The position numbers were made by a program, and so were the translations under genes. The notes beneath the pieces are model-generated. The model had not been told where the DNA came from. It ran no database searches and saw nothing but the letters and a program-made list of their open reading frames with translations. From Clavelina lepadiformis (Eukaryota > Chordata > Ascidiacea > Aplousobranchia > Clavelinidae), in NCBI RefSeq assembly GCF_947623445.1, contig NC_135247.1, forward strand, positions 18,416,501 to 18,480,500: 64,000 bases of DNA, written 5' to 3'. How positions within the stretch are numbered: position 1 is the first letter of the stretch; each line of letters opens with the position of its first letter. Below are positions 13,448 through 25,587 of this stretch, piece after piece.

Positions 13448-16400
13448 TTATATAACATACCTATAGGACAAACTAGTATCTCTATTTTTAGTTTGCGGAC
13501 GTCGTCTTCCGCTATAAAACGCTTCCGCCTCCTCTATACTCTCCATCATGTCAACGCCAGCTGTTTCCGGGAAACTATAAGAGAGCGCCCCGGCTATGGC
13601 TGCCGCCACTCCAAATATAACGTTCGGAAGCCAGGCCACATAGTTCTGTGTGGCAATTAACAATGGAGCCAAAATACTTCCTATTCTGGCAGCCGTTGAA
13701 CCCAAACCAACGCCATTGCTCCTTGAAAAGAAAACAGAGTTGTGAATACTTCTGGCTGGTAGAAAACATGATATAGACCAAAAAATGTTATGCTATGACG
13801 CCAGTTTTGCCCTTTCTGAAAACTCCACTCTATTCACAAAAATGATCAGAAATAAAAGTGGACAAACATTACCAACCTGACCACGGTGGGGTATAACTCA
13901 GAGGTGAGGTTGTAGATGATCGCGTAAGAACCTGCAATCCCGACCTTGGCAGCAAACGCGAACACAACACCCAACGTGATCAAAGCTGGAAAACGAAAGG
14001 AGTATGTCAGCACAAACGCATCACAATCAGTTCAGTGTGACGTCATAATACTAACCTTGATCGTCGTTGGAATAGACGTTGACTATTGTGCTTGAGAGAA
14101 GTCCAAGGCTGGCGAGGGCCATCATGAAGGTGAGCATGAAGCGACGACCAGTCCAATCCATGAGAAGAATGATGAAGATGTAGCTCACGATCTCCATTAC
14201 TCCGTCTGAACGAAGAAAATCTCAAATAAAATGTTTCCTTATGCAATTAGTCAATCCAGTGCTTATTCACGGCCACATAGAGATGCCATTACTGACGTCA
14301 CACCCGTGAATTCATCATCAGTTGGTCATAATGGCTCACGAGTTGCTAATGACATGAGCTTTATGGGCAGATTAACCAGGTACTTATTACAAAGAGTCAG
14401 ATATACTGTACATCTGTTTTCTCATTGCACAACTCACTCAGCGTGTTGTTGACAAATATGTCGCCAGCCAGAGAACCAGCGTTGAGTGAAATCCCGTAGT
14501 ATACCATGCTGTTTACAAACCTACATGGAACCACAAAAAACATTTATCATAATAATTATTTGCAAACAACGGACAAAGATAAAAGGATGACCGTTGTCCA
14601 TGAATGAACGACATCTTTTACGTAACTTCAGCAAACAAGTTGAAACTGACCAGTTAAACATCACTTTAAAGCTGATGATTCGGATTCCTCTTGTCCTGAA
14701 GAGATCAACGGTGGAGTAAGTTCTGCTGTCCTCCTTGACGGAATTTTCCTCCTGAAAAGTGGAGGAAGATGTTGAAAGAAAGGTTTCAAACCTGCAACGT
14801 TGCATGCTCTCCAAGTATTTACTTTCTTCTTTTCAGCAGACATCTCTGCTTCCTTCCAAATAATATTTTCATCGAGTTCGACTTTGTTATACTTTGCAAA
14901 TTTTCTCGAAATCTACATAAAAAGTGTGTTTACTGATATTTTTATGCTTTGCAATTGTATCAAAGCCATATAAAGCACAATATAAGATTTGAAAAGTTAA
15001 TACTTTTTTGCCTTCTTCTTCTTTCCCGTTTGAGAAAAGCCATCTGGGAGACTCCGGAATAAAGATGAGGAAAACAGCATAAGGAAGCCCCAGAACCCCA
15101 GTCACAAACTAATTATAAAGATGATTTTATATGATCAGTGAACGTGCTTGAAGAACCCTTTTAGATGAACTCACATTCATTTTATGCCAGTTTCTCCAGT
15201 AATAAGCAATTCCTGACAGAATCATGTAGCCAACCGCAAAAACGAGCTGGAAGCTCACGCCAATCAAAGTCCTCCATTTATTTGAAGTAATTTCCAATAC
15301 TGAAGCAAACAAATTTGGGTAAGAAGCATAAAATTTTAAATCGTTTATTAACTTTTATTTCGATTTTGTTAGATTGGGAAAAGGAGATCGCAAAATACTA
15401 GACAATGACCCTTCAAAATACCTAACACTGAAGATTATTCCCAGTTGGTTCTACTTTGCAGACGTAAAACAACTTAGACACTAGGTTAAGTTAAAACCAC
15501 TGTGAGCAGAATAAGCCGTGGAATGAAAACTCACAATAAACGAAGCTTGAGAGGTAAGTTCCGTATCCGAGGAATGCGACGACGAAGCGACAAAAAACAA
15601 ACAACCAATAGTTGTGAACAAACGAGGTGCCGATCAGTGCGGCGAATCCTAGCACAGCTGTTGAAATCATGGTTGGTTTGCGACCCCATCTACAAATTAA
15701 AAATGATCACCTTATTTCTTTCAGAAACAGACATCTTATAAAGCTCTCATTACGACTGTCTGAGCAGCAATTTGAACTTAGCAGTTAAATCACTACTTTT
15801 TATGATTGTTTTCTCATTCTAAAATGACATGTTTGTTTACGCCTTTTCGCAATCTATTTTAAATATTTTGCCATCAAGTGCTAAGCAAGTGTAGTTAATC
15901 TCAATTTACTGCTGACTAATTTGGTTAAATTTAATTAGGAAGCACAATGTCAGGAGTTACAAAGGTGATTCTTTCATAAAATAATCTAATCTTGTTCAAA
16001 CATTGGCCACAAACATCATGTGAACAATCAGCGGTTAAACTTACTTGTCAGAAATAATACCAAACACTATGGACCCAATTAAAACGCCAACCATGTAAAT
16101 ACTGGTAGCTACAGGGTCCAGGTAGGCTTGATCACAAACAAGATTGAACTGAAAAACATCAAATTCAAAATGGTTGACCCGTAATTAAATACAATTTCGC
16201 AAAATATTATTTCGTTTTCGAATAAACACTTTGTTAAGGTAAACAATACACAAAAATAGTTGTCATAAAGGTTAAATTATCTGCACTTCCTCATATACCA
16301 ACGAAATAAAATTCTTTTCCATCAAACACAAATTCAATTGGTTCAGCCTTTGATCACAAAGTTATGTTCATGTTGAATAAATATTGCCGGACAAGTGGTC

Positions 16401-17367
16401 TTTGCACTTTGTCCATTGGCAATAGGGGCTTGACCATGCAGTCCCGCGCATGATGACAAAATGTTACCTCAGTTATAACAGTTTGTGGGAAGATGGATGT
16501 GTCGTAGTGATATCCAAGGTCACATTGTATTGGACCAGCTGACTTGTTCACGCAGCTCAAGTCTGTCTCACACAAGCTCAAGTTGTATCCATACCTGGGC
16601 ACAATGTATCAAAATAAGTGTTGTTGGAAACTAGTTCCACATAAACAGAGTTTGTCCAATTTCGGAAATTTCTTTTCTCTTCCCTCTTTTACCTCCTACC
16701 TCTGGCAAGTGGCGTAAGCTCCACTGGCGTCAACTGGCGTGGTCAAGTTTAAAATTTCATTCTCGGTCAAATTGAAGTTGGAGTCGATTGGAGGAACTTT
16801 GCATCTGGAAGTAAACTTATGGTGACGCCATTACAATTAAACATGGCACATAGCTATAATTTACTTGACGTGGTCAGTGTTGGCATAACCAATGAGTACT
16901 GACATAGTGGCACGACCTTACATATATGATTTATGGTTTTAAAAAGATACCGCGGAAAATTTAAACTAAATATTTAGAAATCTTTTCAAGAGATTATTAA
17001 CTAATTGTATAGTAACAACAACACTGAAGCTTTGAAAAGGTTCCTCGCATTATGATAAACAAGACACGACGATTAGGCCTAATCGTAAAGTTGTAAATAT
17101 TAAAAGCGGTAAAAAGCACGTAAAGATATTAACTATTGTTCCAAGTTAAGAAAAGAACATTGCAATTTACCAGAAACAGGAAACATAAAGGTTATCACAC
17201 AACATGTAGGGTAGCCTGTACCTGTATTCTGGCTTGTAATTCATAAACACAGGAGCTAGGGAGTTGAAACCTGATGGGATACTGTAATAGCAAACCATCG
17301 CAACCAACAGGACCTGATAGCGACCTAATCCCCCTATTTTTTCAAGTATGACGTCAAAGTCAATCAT
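13448..17367 (-). CDS. SLC22-family organic cation/anion/carnitine transporter, gene 1
   Basis: A polyspecific major facilitator of the plasma membrane, 12 TM segments expected. Thirteen exons in transcript order: 17367-17222, 16804-16700, 16594-16468, 16148-16045, 15689-15535, 15299-15175, 15108-15004, 14912-14823, 14751-14651, 14520-14438, 14205-14056, 13985-13877 and 13721-13448. They join in frame to 557 residues, normal for SLC22. The start MIDFDVILEKIGGLGRYQ is the family's N-terminus. A large Cys- and Asn-rich extracellular loop follows TM1 (exons 2-3). Exons 4-5 give the MFS loop motif DKWGRKP, exon 7 gives FIPESPRWL, and exon 12 gives GIAGSYAIIYNLTSELYPT. The C-terminus carries the acidic stretch ESIEEAEAFYSG. 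Exon 9 ends at an unusual donor, GTCAGT. Substrate cannot be predicted. Paralogues lie at 58391-61557 and from 63312 on. Confidence 0.92.
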
Positions 17368-18602
17368 TGTTTAGTTTTATCTGATCTTTAGTATTTGAAC
17401 ACAAAAGAATGCGTTATTTTGTTGTTGTAAGAATTCAATGTAGTTCAAAGACTTAATGCAATTTCGCTTATCTAGACTAAGATGAATGCTTAAAAAACAA
17501 AAGCTTGGAAATATTCAGAAAAATTCAATAAAATTAAGTTTCTTTTCAAATTTTGTTGAGTTACGTTTTGATTTAAACCAGATATGTTGTCACTTAAATC
17601 AAGTCAAATAATCGCAATGCGCTTTACAACGATCTCAAAGCATTTAACTTTGCCCTCACAAACCATGTCATAAAATTCTCGTAATCTGACTTTATGCTAA
17701 GACAGCTAAAACGCTTTTACGTAAATTGCACCAAATTTATCGCTACTGGGTTAATCATTATTAAAATATGCAATCCACTGTCACGTCATGCCACATCACA
17801 ATCAGGAAAGGTTAGTATAGGTTACTTTGTGTACATGTGTGAATAAGAGAACAAAACAACCGATGTTGTACTCGCTTTACTTATCGTCCAAAGCTAACAT
17901 CGTTCAGTATGACCTAAAACAAACAATGACTCATTAGTTCTAAAGTTGGCAAAATTAAAACATTATAAACCGCAGTATTTCAAACTTTGTTAGGTTTAAG
18001 TGACTGAAAATAGGAAAAACTCTTCCACAGAAAAATAACATTTCTTGATAATTTTTATTGTTCAGATTAACAAATATTTGTTTACGATTTTGTACCAATT
18101 TAAATAAAAAAAACTTTCTGGACTATGTGTTCGGGCAAGAATCGAGCAGCCACTGAGTCGAGCTTTCATCTAAAACTTGCATACCATGTACAACGTTGCT
18201 ACGCTTGTTATGTAAGTTTAACAGAATTATTGGATATTAATTATTGAATATTTTAAGCGTTTGTTTATTAAAAGCACTCCCATAAACGAACACTAGCGCG
18301 ATAACAACGAACAAAATTGGGTTGATTAAAATTTAAACACATGGGTGCATTAGTACTTAGATAAAACAACAGAGTTATAAAAAACTTCCTTAATCGCTCT
18401 TTGGAAATGGTCGATTTTACTCATGCTTGCTTAGGCGAGTGTGTCTGATGTTTGCTTATAAACGACATCCTTCAACGTTATGTACAAGCGCCTATTCCAT
18501 TTTGGAAAGTCGAAAGACAGTTACATTGGCTGACAGAATGGACAATTATATTTCTGTAATAAGGAATTGAGGAATTGAGCCAAAGATTTAAGAAAATGTT
18601 GC
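17368..18602. other. Intergenic, upstream of SLC22 gene 1
   Basis: AT-rich sequence holding the unmapped 5' UTR and promoter of the minus-strand SLC22 gene. No TATA-like element, repeat or gene could be fixed with confidence. Confidence 0.4.
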
Positions 18603-20670
18603 AACGAGGAAGGTGAAGAAAATGATTTAGTAAAATCAGCTGAAATATTTCATAAACTGAGTATGATTTACAAAAGAGGAAGTGAGGAATTTAAATGGAA
18701 GTTTACTTTCGCATTAGCGGTGTTAACTCTGATAAAAAACGCGACATCACAAGTTACCACTCTCATATGTAACGCGCTTCCAGCAATATTAACTAGCATA
18801 CGATTCGCGCTTATTCGAAGCGCTGCCCTCATGAATGCGAGTGAGGAAAGCTTGAAATGTTGACCAAATCAAAAGCCATCTTGATAAACTTCATTGTGTT
18901 CTTATGTGCTTAAGCTTGCCAAAGTACAATGTGATCAATTTGATGTTGATGATTACGTCAATAAAGTTGTTTGTGAAAAAATTAAATCGATGAGTGAAGA
19001 AATAAAGTTGGCTCTGAAAAGTTTTAATCATATTCCGAATGATGTTTCATCAGAGAGAACACAAGCGTTAGAAATAGACAAAATAAATCGAGTTAAAATT
19101 CTGCAAGAAAAGATAACAGCAAGGTACAACGATATCGTGAAATCTATGTCGAATAAGTGTGTAGATGTTATGGGAAAACCCCCTTTGTGTAACCAGAACG
19201 GGATCATTAGCACGTGCAGAAATTTTGAATCGATGATGAATTGTTGCAGAATCACGATGAAAGCAGTGACCAATATCAGTCCGCGTTGGAATATTTTCGA
19301 TGGTTTTCGGTTTTATTTCACATGATTGTATTAAGTTTAGGAAAAACAATTGTTCCAGCAGTGTTTTAAAAACGGATATCATTTGGGAGATATTTTAACA
19401 AAAACTACCTTCGTGTCTGGTTTTAGGCTAATTTATCATGAATTTTCACAACAATGCACCAACCAAATGCAAGTTATATTGAGTTCTGCACAAAACCAGT
19501 TGATACTAAAACAACTTGAAGAAGATTTTGATAATTTTGATACCAGCAAACTTTCGAAACGTTTACTGCACTGCATGTCATTCAATATCAAACGTGTTGT
19601 TTATCGAAGTTTAACTTTACTCATTGCTGCCCTCGGTGGATGGAACTCGAGTTTTGAATCGCCATGTTCATGCTATGACGTCATAAAAGCATTGAACGAG
19701 ATAGGACTGGATTTAGATGCAGTATCCATTTCATTTGAAGTGCGACTTCGAGCTTATTGTTTGGAAGGAAAAAAGAAGATATGTCCCAGAAATCGTCTCT
19801 ATAACGCCTCTATATAAATCGCTGTAACTATGACGCCTCAGAGAGCAATATAATCGATCTTGCTGCAGCTGTTGGGGAAAAATCTATCATCGATAATTCC
19901 AGAATAACTTGGAGTTTGCACAAAATAATTTCTGAAAATCGTACCAGCCTGACAGCGATAGATGCTGACACCAACATACTTATTTTAAATAGATTGGGAA
20001 TGCAGGGAAGAGTAATTGAGGAATGGAACAATAATAAAAATGTCAGTATTTTTAGTAAAATTCGTGTGGTTCAAGCTTCGAAAAAGAAGGAAAATATGAA
20101 GAGGCAGTATCACTGGGAAAGACTCTTTTAAATCAACACTCCACCTTAAAAGCAAAGACTTATGTGCTTTGTTCCATCGCTAAATGTTTTGCCACTTTGC
20201 ATCGCAGAGACGATGAAGTTGAAAACAATACTAAGAAACATCGTAGAAAGTTTCTCACCAAATAATTTTCATGATGTAGATGGATGGTTTGCTGGTGATG
20301 CTCATGGCATGTACTTACTTCATCAAGAAAATAGCCACATTAAAGCTCTCCGTGTTCTGATCAAGCTTCATGGCTTGTTTTTAAAAAGTAGTAACCAGAA
20401 TCTTGATGGCGATGACACGGATAAAGAATTGCAATTGAAATTTTTCTGCCCAGAAGTTTGTATGGAATTGCCATTTGTTTACATTTGAATGGAAACAATG
20501 AACAAGCAATAAAGATGTTGAAAGAGGTTGATATTAAAAGAGTTTCCAATCGAGATGAGGCCAAGGACATTGAAATAGTTCAAGAGACAAATTTATTTTT
20601 AGAAGTTTGTTGTTACGTTGAGAAACTCTATGGGAAAGCGGTGAAATTATTAGTATTATTACCCCAGGCA
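18603..20670 (+). pseudogene. Decayed intronless TPR / DUF294-type nucleotidyltransferase-like gene
   Basis: Open segments in changing frames (about 18663-18863, 18894-19325, 19350-19817, 19850-20130, 20130-20460, 20458-20670) resemble, in order, a large family of invertebrate proteins combining a DUF294-like nucleotidyltransferase region with TPR repeats. Visible landmarks are FALIRSAALMN, then MGKPP followed in another frame by GSLARAEI. Next come YFRWFSVLFHMIVLSLGK in a third frame, NGYHLGDILTKT, and TPR-like helices such as KYEEAVSLGKTLLNQHSTLKA. Several frameshifts, early stops and a gap after the FHMIV block (where the family has a conserved stretch) show it is dead. Lack of introns fits the family's single-exon habit or a retrocopy. 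The family call rests on memory of its motifs, not a search. Confidence 0.6.
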
Positions 20671-20679
20671 CGGGGTCTA

Positions 20680-23165
20680 CTATTTACGTCAGCGGTAGGT
20701 AATTCTCACGTAATGAATAAGAGATACTGTACCAGTGGCGTAACCAGAAAACAAAATGGGGGGGCATGGCTCCTTTCGCCACCCCTCCCCAGGCTACGCC
20801 TATGTGCTATACTGTAGTAGAAAGTCACGAAATTAAGCTTTATCAGAGATGACATGAGTTATTAAATTGCAAATTCAATTAGACCTTCTGCAATAGCAGT
20901 AGGGCCCGTCCAAAAGCCACTCTAATCCAATTCACGGCCATAAGTCTCTCTATATCCTATCCCTCGACCATGAGCCACTACAAGATCTTTAAAATCTACC
21001 CCCTCTAATTCCTTCTCTAACACTAACCCAAAAGTAACTTAACGGCCTTAAGCCACTTAGAAGTGTCTGGAACTGAGGCGCCTGCCGGGGATGCGGGTGA
21101 AGGGGCACACTAGTGGACGATTTTTACTTGACCATTTTGAATGATATACATTTAAGATCTGCAGCAAAATAAGAAGGGTAGTTTAGCTTGGTTGTAAAAA
21201 TCCTGAAGCGGAAGGGCTCAGCGGTACGGTAACACAACCAACGCACGTCGACGATAAAGCCCCATAAGTTGCATCCGTAGAATCTTGTCTCAATCGCTCC
21301 AGACACGGGCAGGGACAGGCAACGGTGGAGGTACTGGGTTCAATTCCAACCCAACTCGCTCTTGTTTCGTGAAAGGTTGTCCGCGAAACGTGATCTGACA
21401 TTTATTCTGACCTATTCCTTGATACTACTGATACTACTCGTATGGTAGTAATAGTGGTGGTACTCTATGTTAATCGCTCTTCGATCAATTGCACTCAAAA
21501 TCTTCTGTCTATCTCTTCTTCTCAAAATCTTCTCTCTCTTCTAAATGTGTTGACAGCTTCACTTGCTTCATTCCACCGGTTCAGTTCATCACGAACAATC
21601 AGGTTCCAACATCTGATAATAATTTAATCTTTATCTGAGCTTCTAGAATTTTTGAGTAAAAGGTAATTAACACTTTGCTTGCATTTTCGGAAGAGGAATA
21701 TTTTTGTACTTTTTAGAAAGAGACTAAAAAAACATTATTCCTCTTTAAAGCAAACTCTACAAAATTACACGACAAGATGGTTAAAGTTTGAGATCGTAAA
21801 AATTCAGCAACGCACTTTAGCTTGTGGCAGTGTCAATAGTATAGCATTTAGCTCACAAAACCACCTAACACGCTTGCTCCTGTTCACTGTTGGCGGTAAA
21901 CGATAATAAAAGTGATAGAAACATAAAAACATCACCTGTTACCGAAAGTACAGAAAAAAACTCGGTAACCGGGGCTGGAGCGATGAGAAATAATTAATAG
22001 TTGAGTTTAAGTCGTGCAAAAACTTTTTAAGGCTCACGATAAAGATTTCAAATATTACCAAACCAGAAACTAAGTTGTCTAAATTAAGCATTGTTGTGAA
22101 CTGCAACCACCAACAGCTACTATGAGCTATAGTCAACTGAAGTTCCTACAAACACAAGCTTAAACATGATGAGCAGGCCTCGCTCCTACTGAAATACCAG
22201 CTGGAAACGCGCTGTATTGAAACAAAGGCCGGTAAACGCCTAATTAAGCAAATTAAGTGAAGTGCGGGCAGATACGTGTCTTGCACTTTGATTATTATTA
22301 GTGACACCACAGATTACGTTAAGGTTAAGGCATTGTGATCGCATAATACCAACGTTAAGGGAAAGTAAACTTCCGTGTAAGGCTACTCAAGCGTGACAGC
22401 TCTAAACCAATATAAAGGTAAATGTAATAAATGTAAAATATACATATAAATGTAAACCAATACAAATGTGTTTTTCTTTACTCGATATTGTGTGGTTAAA
22501 ATATGCCATGTCACACAGTACGTTATTTCCATCAAATGTTTTGCATTCCTTAGTTTTTCGTATATAGCAATTTGGTGAAATGGTATAGGCCTATTCGACG
22601 ATGTAAACAGGACTTGAAAACATAAAAGAAATTTTAACAAAGTTATGGGAATTGACAGCTTGCGGAGAATAGAAATTCTACTTTTTAGAAAAAAAACTTT
22701 GTGCAATGTTTTGATATTTATTTAACTTATAGTCTTGAAACTTGACTACGTAAATCGTTTTATTTCAATCACAAAAGCAAATGCAGCTTCGTAAAAAACG
22801 GCAAACCTTTCGGTAGCTTACTAAGCTTTGTGGACGTTTTATACCACATATGAACTTAAACAAAGTATAGTAGGCCTAAAGGTAGCAAGCAATTTACAAT
22901 GATACAAATTTAGACCTTAGAAGAACTAAATGTTAAACGAACATGTTTGTTTAACGAAGTCGCCACGATGGTTTTATGACCAATTAGTAAGCGAGCTCCT
23001 GCTCCTGCAATCAAAAAGCAATTTGTACAAAAAGAGAAAAATTGATTTTCCCTTTCGTTAATAACCATCCACTTGAACCGCTCTTGGCCAATGTAATTTA
23101 TCAAGACAACTAATAACGTTTTTCTTAGTTATAAAAATTTGTTTGCCCAGAATTTGGTTTGCTAT
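20680..23165. other. Intergenic repeat-like sequence
   Basis: No supported gene. At 20733-20798 a short G/C-rich stretch begins CAGTGGCGTAACC and ends GGCTACGCCTATG, weakly resembling inverted termini, but no target duplication is visible. Around 21325-21350 a tRNA B-box-like GGGTTCAATTCC occurs without a convincing tRNA fold, so a SINE relic is possible. The remainder is AT-rich with nothing recognisable. Confidence 0.3.
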
Positions 23166-23169
23166 GTAA

Positions 23170-23800
23170 AGACGTTATAAGTGTTGTCCTGGTTACAAGA
23201 CAAAGATTCGTTGATAAGAATAAGATGAGAGGGAGATAAGGAAAAGATTCGTAGAACTCCAACAGTAAATCTTGGAAAAATGTTACTTTAACCACCATCG
23301 CCTGAAATCAAATCGATTTTTTCTCAGGTTACAGCTCATTAACCAGACGTTGATATTATAAAGCAATGCGAGTGTGCGATGAATTAGTATATAGGTGATG
23401 TGTCTCGCAGGAGACAACATTTAGATAAGTTACGTCATATCTATTAATACTTTTTTTGTTATTATCCTTGTTTTTGAAATAATATCGGTTAGGCGGAAAT
23501 GGTCGGAATATGGTTGATAGGACCAGAGTCTAACTTTATACCGATTGTGTTAGTAACTTTTGTACTTGCGCCAGTTATGAACTCTCTAAAAGCTCTTATA
23601 AAATGCGATTTATCATATACTGGGTTACAATCGAACGTATAAAGTTTATGTTTTCATTTCATTTCCAGCTTTGAGCAAATTCTTAGTTACTTTAGTCAGA
23701 GCCTGAGCTATTTCCGAGCACAAGTAATTTGCTCATGGCAAAAGCCAACAATATACGTTGAGGTCTTTAAAACGACCGGCTTGAAGTTTTTTTATGCCGG
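23170..23800 (+). pseudogene. Relic of an array gene: 5' flank, exon 1 and start of intron 1
   Basis: This stretch aligns, with gaps, to the upstream region, first exon and beginning of intron 1 of gene A (about 24310-25860). Shared landmarks include AAATAATATC followed by a GGAAA box before the ATG, the signal-peptide exon, and TATAAAA just after the donor. The relic reads from an ATG at about 23499 into a hydrophobic run (FIPIVLVTFVLAP). However, its 5' acceptor has changed from TTTCAG to TTTTTG and the exon 1 donor GT is not preserved in phase. No LU or EGF exon follows. It marks an older, lost array member or a promoter-region duplication. Confidence 0.5.
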
Positions 23801-24364
23801 CTCCCTAAATATTTATGTAATTACAGATTTGCAAATGAAGTTCAAGCTGCATAGAGCTACTTCATCGTTTTCATTTTTTCTTAGATAAATTTATTAACCG
23901 ATATTGGGTGAATTTATTAACCGATAGTGGGTAAATAGTGAATGAGTAATTATGGAAACTTCTTTTTCGGTCCGAAAATAAAGTTCGTGATCCCATACCA
24001 TACTACACCATACCCTAGAGCTGGTAAAACTTTTCGCACAAATGTTTTTGAACTTTAATTAAATATGAAAAAGCGTTCCGCAATTAATAAACAACTTTCC
24101 CATAGTGATGTTGTTTCTTCTGTTCAGCAAGTACCTATGCTCATGCTTCAATCGGTCGTGTCCAAACTAATTTAAAAATGAAATCAACACCGTTGCTGTC
24201 CTGGATGAGAACTTTTCGTTTGTTTACGGGTTGAATTGCTACTCGTAATTGTAATAAATAATAAATTGTAGTTGTAATAAATTACATTGTAATCATTGTA
24301 ACTGATTGTAATAAACGTTGTCATGGTTGCAAGAGAAACCTTTCTAGGACGCCAACGGTAAATA

Positions 24365-25299
24365 CAGTGGGACCTCGTTAATCCGTACCCCGATGAACCG
24401 GAATCTCCGCTATCCGACACAAAACTGCCGGGAACGGATTTCTTCCTATGCATTTTACCCCTTTAATCCGGAAACCCCGCTGTCCGACTCCGACACAAAA
24501 GTTTTGGAACAAATGTGCTAAATCAATAGCAATAAAATCCGATAAACCGGATTATTAACAGTTAAGCGAAAATGATTCACGATTGTCCTAATACAGTATG
24601 TTAGTTTGTTGACGAAACAATAGCCGATTATTATCTACGCATAATTACGTTGCGTTGCATAATGACGTTGTAGCAGCGGTGACGGTCCTATTCGTTGTGG
24701 CAAGCCACTTTGTCAGTTACAGCTGAGTAAGCCGCACAGCTTTTTAGTCATACTATGAAATACTGTACAGTATTTTAGAAACGAAAAAATAAATTGTTCA
24801 TCAACACTAACAAACAACGCTTCCGCGGTCGCAAAACAATACGTACATTACATCGGTTGAGTGCGGCAATCTATTGAACACATACTGCTGCGACTCAATC
24901 GTGCTATAGCTTTTGATATCGCATTGCGCAAAAATTGGAAACAGGCCTAAGAAAGTTCTAGACTACTGGTCCCGCCGGAATGCTTCGCCATGCAAGAGCG
25001 GTTGTCAAACCGATTTGCGGCCGCATGTTCGTCACTTCTGGCTTAGAGCATTCGTCTTTAATACGGTGGTTCTGGGGTTCGACACTGGGTCGGATCATAC
25101 AAAAAATATAATTTTATTTTAGTTGCTGTCCAGCCAGAAACTCGGTACTTAGAATTGGAGTAAGGTGTATACTGCGTTTTGAACACAGTGCTGCATTTGC
25201 AAGATTGATTGATTTTTTACTTTCCAATAATCCGGATACCCCGCTAAACCGACATTTTTTGACGAAACGAAGTGGTCCGGATTAACGAGGTCTCACTTG
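24365..25299. mobile_element. Nonautonomous pogo/Tigger-like DNA transposon (TA target)
   Basis: The 935-bp element starts CAGTGGGACCTCGTTAATCC after TA (24363-24364) and ends with the inverted copy CGGATTAACGAGGTCTCAC followed by TTG, then TA (25300-25301). The right terminus has one extra A. More CCGGAT/ATCCGG blocks occur internally near each end, as in Tigger-type elements. No transposase frame is present. Between about 25036 and 25085 a tRNA-like A box (TGGCTTAGAGC) and B-box-like GGTTCGACAC suggest a tRNA-derived insert inside it. It interrupts the duplicated promoter region upstream of gene A. Confidence 0.75.
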
Positions 25300-25540
25300 T
25301 ATTGGTCTAAATCTAAAGTTACATTCGACAGCATCAGCTAAGAGCAATGCATTTTTTTTCAAGATTTCAAGTGTAATAAGGAGTTGTATTTAAGCAACGC
25401 CAGGGTGCAACGAGTTACTAGAAACCTGATTTTGCTCAACGTACACTCGTACAGGATAAGAAGATTTAGACAAATTACATCATTTCTACTAAAACATTTC
25501 CATTTCAATTTTTATTTAAAATTTAAGTTTTGTTATTGTA

Positions 25541-25550
25541 CTTGTTTCAG
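25541..25550 (+). promoter_or_regulatory. Conserved splice acceptor in 5' leader of gene A (cis or spliced-leader)
   Basis: CTTGTTTCAG lies 37 bases before the gene A ATG and recurs 38 bases before the gene B ATG (33554-33563). No matching upstream exon is evident. In ascidians such orphan acceptors often receive a trans-spliced leader (established for Ciona), but an ordinary 5' UTR intron is equally possible. Confidence 0.45.
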
Positions 25551-25587
25551 AAATAATATCTGTTAAGTGGAAAGCTTCATTGCAGTA

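Noticed and set aside
20733..20798. Short element with CAGTGGCGTAACC-like ends
   Set aside because: The termini match imperfectly and no target duplication is visible, so only a weak note is justified.
24913..25122. Plus-strand open frame inside the Tigger-like element
   Set aside because: No DDE transposase, HTH or CENP-B-like motif; it overlaps tRNA-like sequence.
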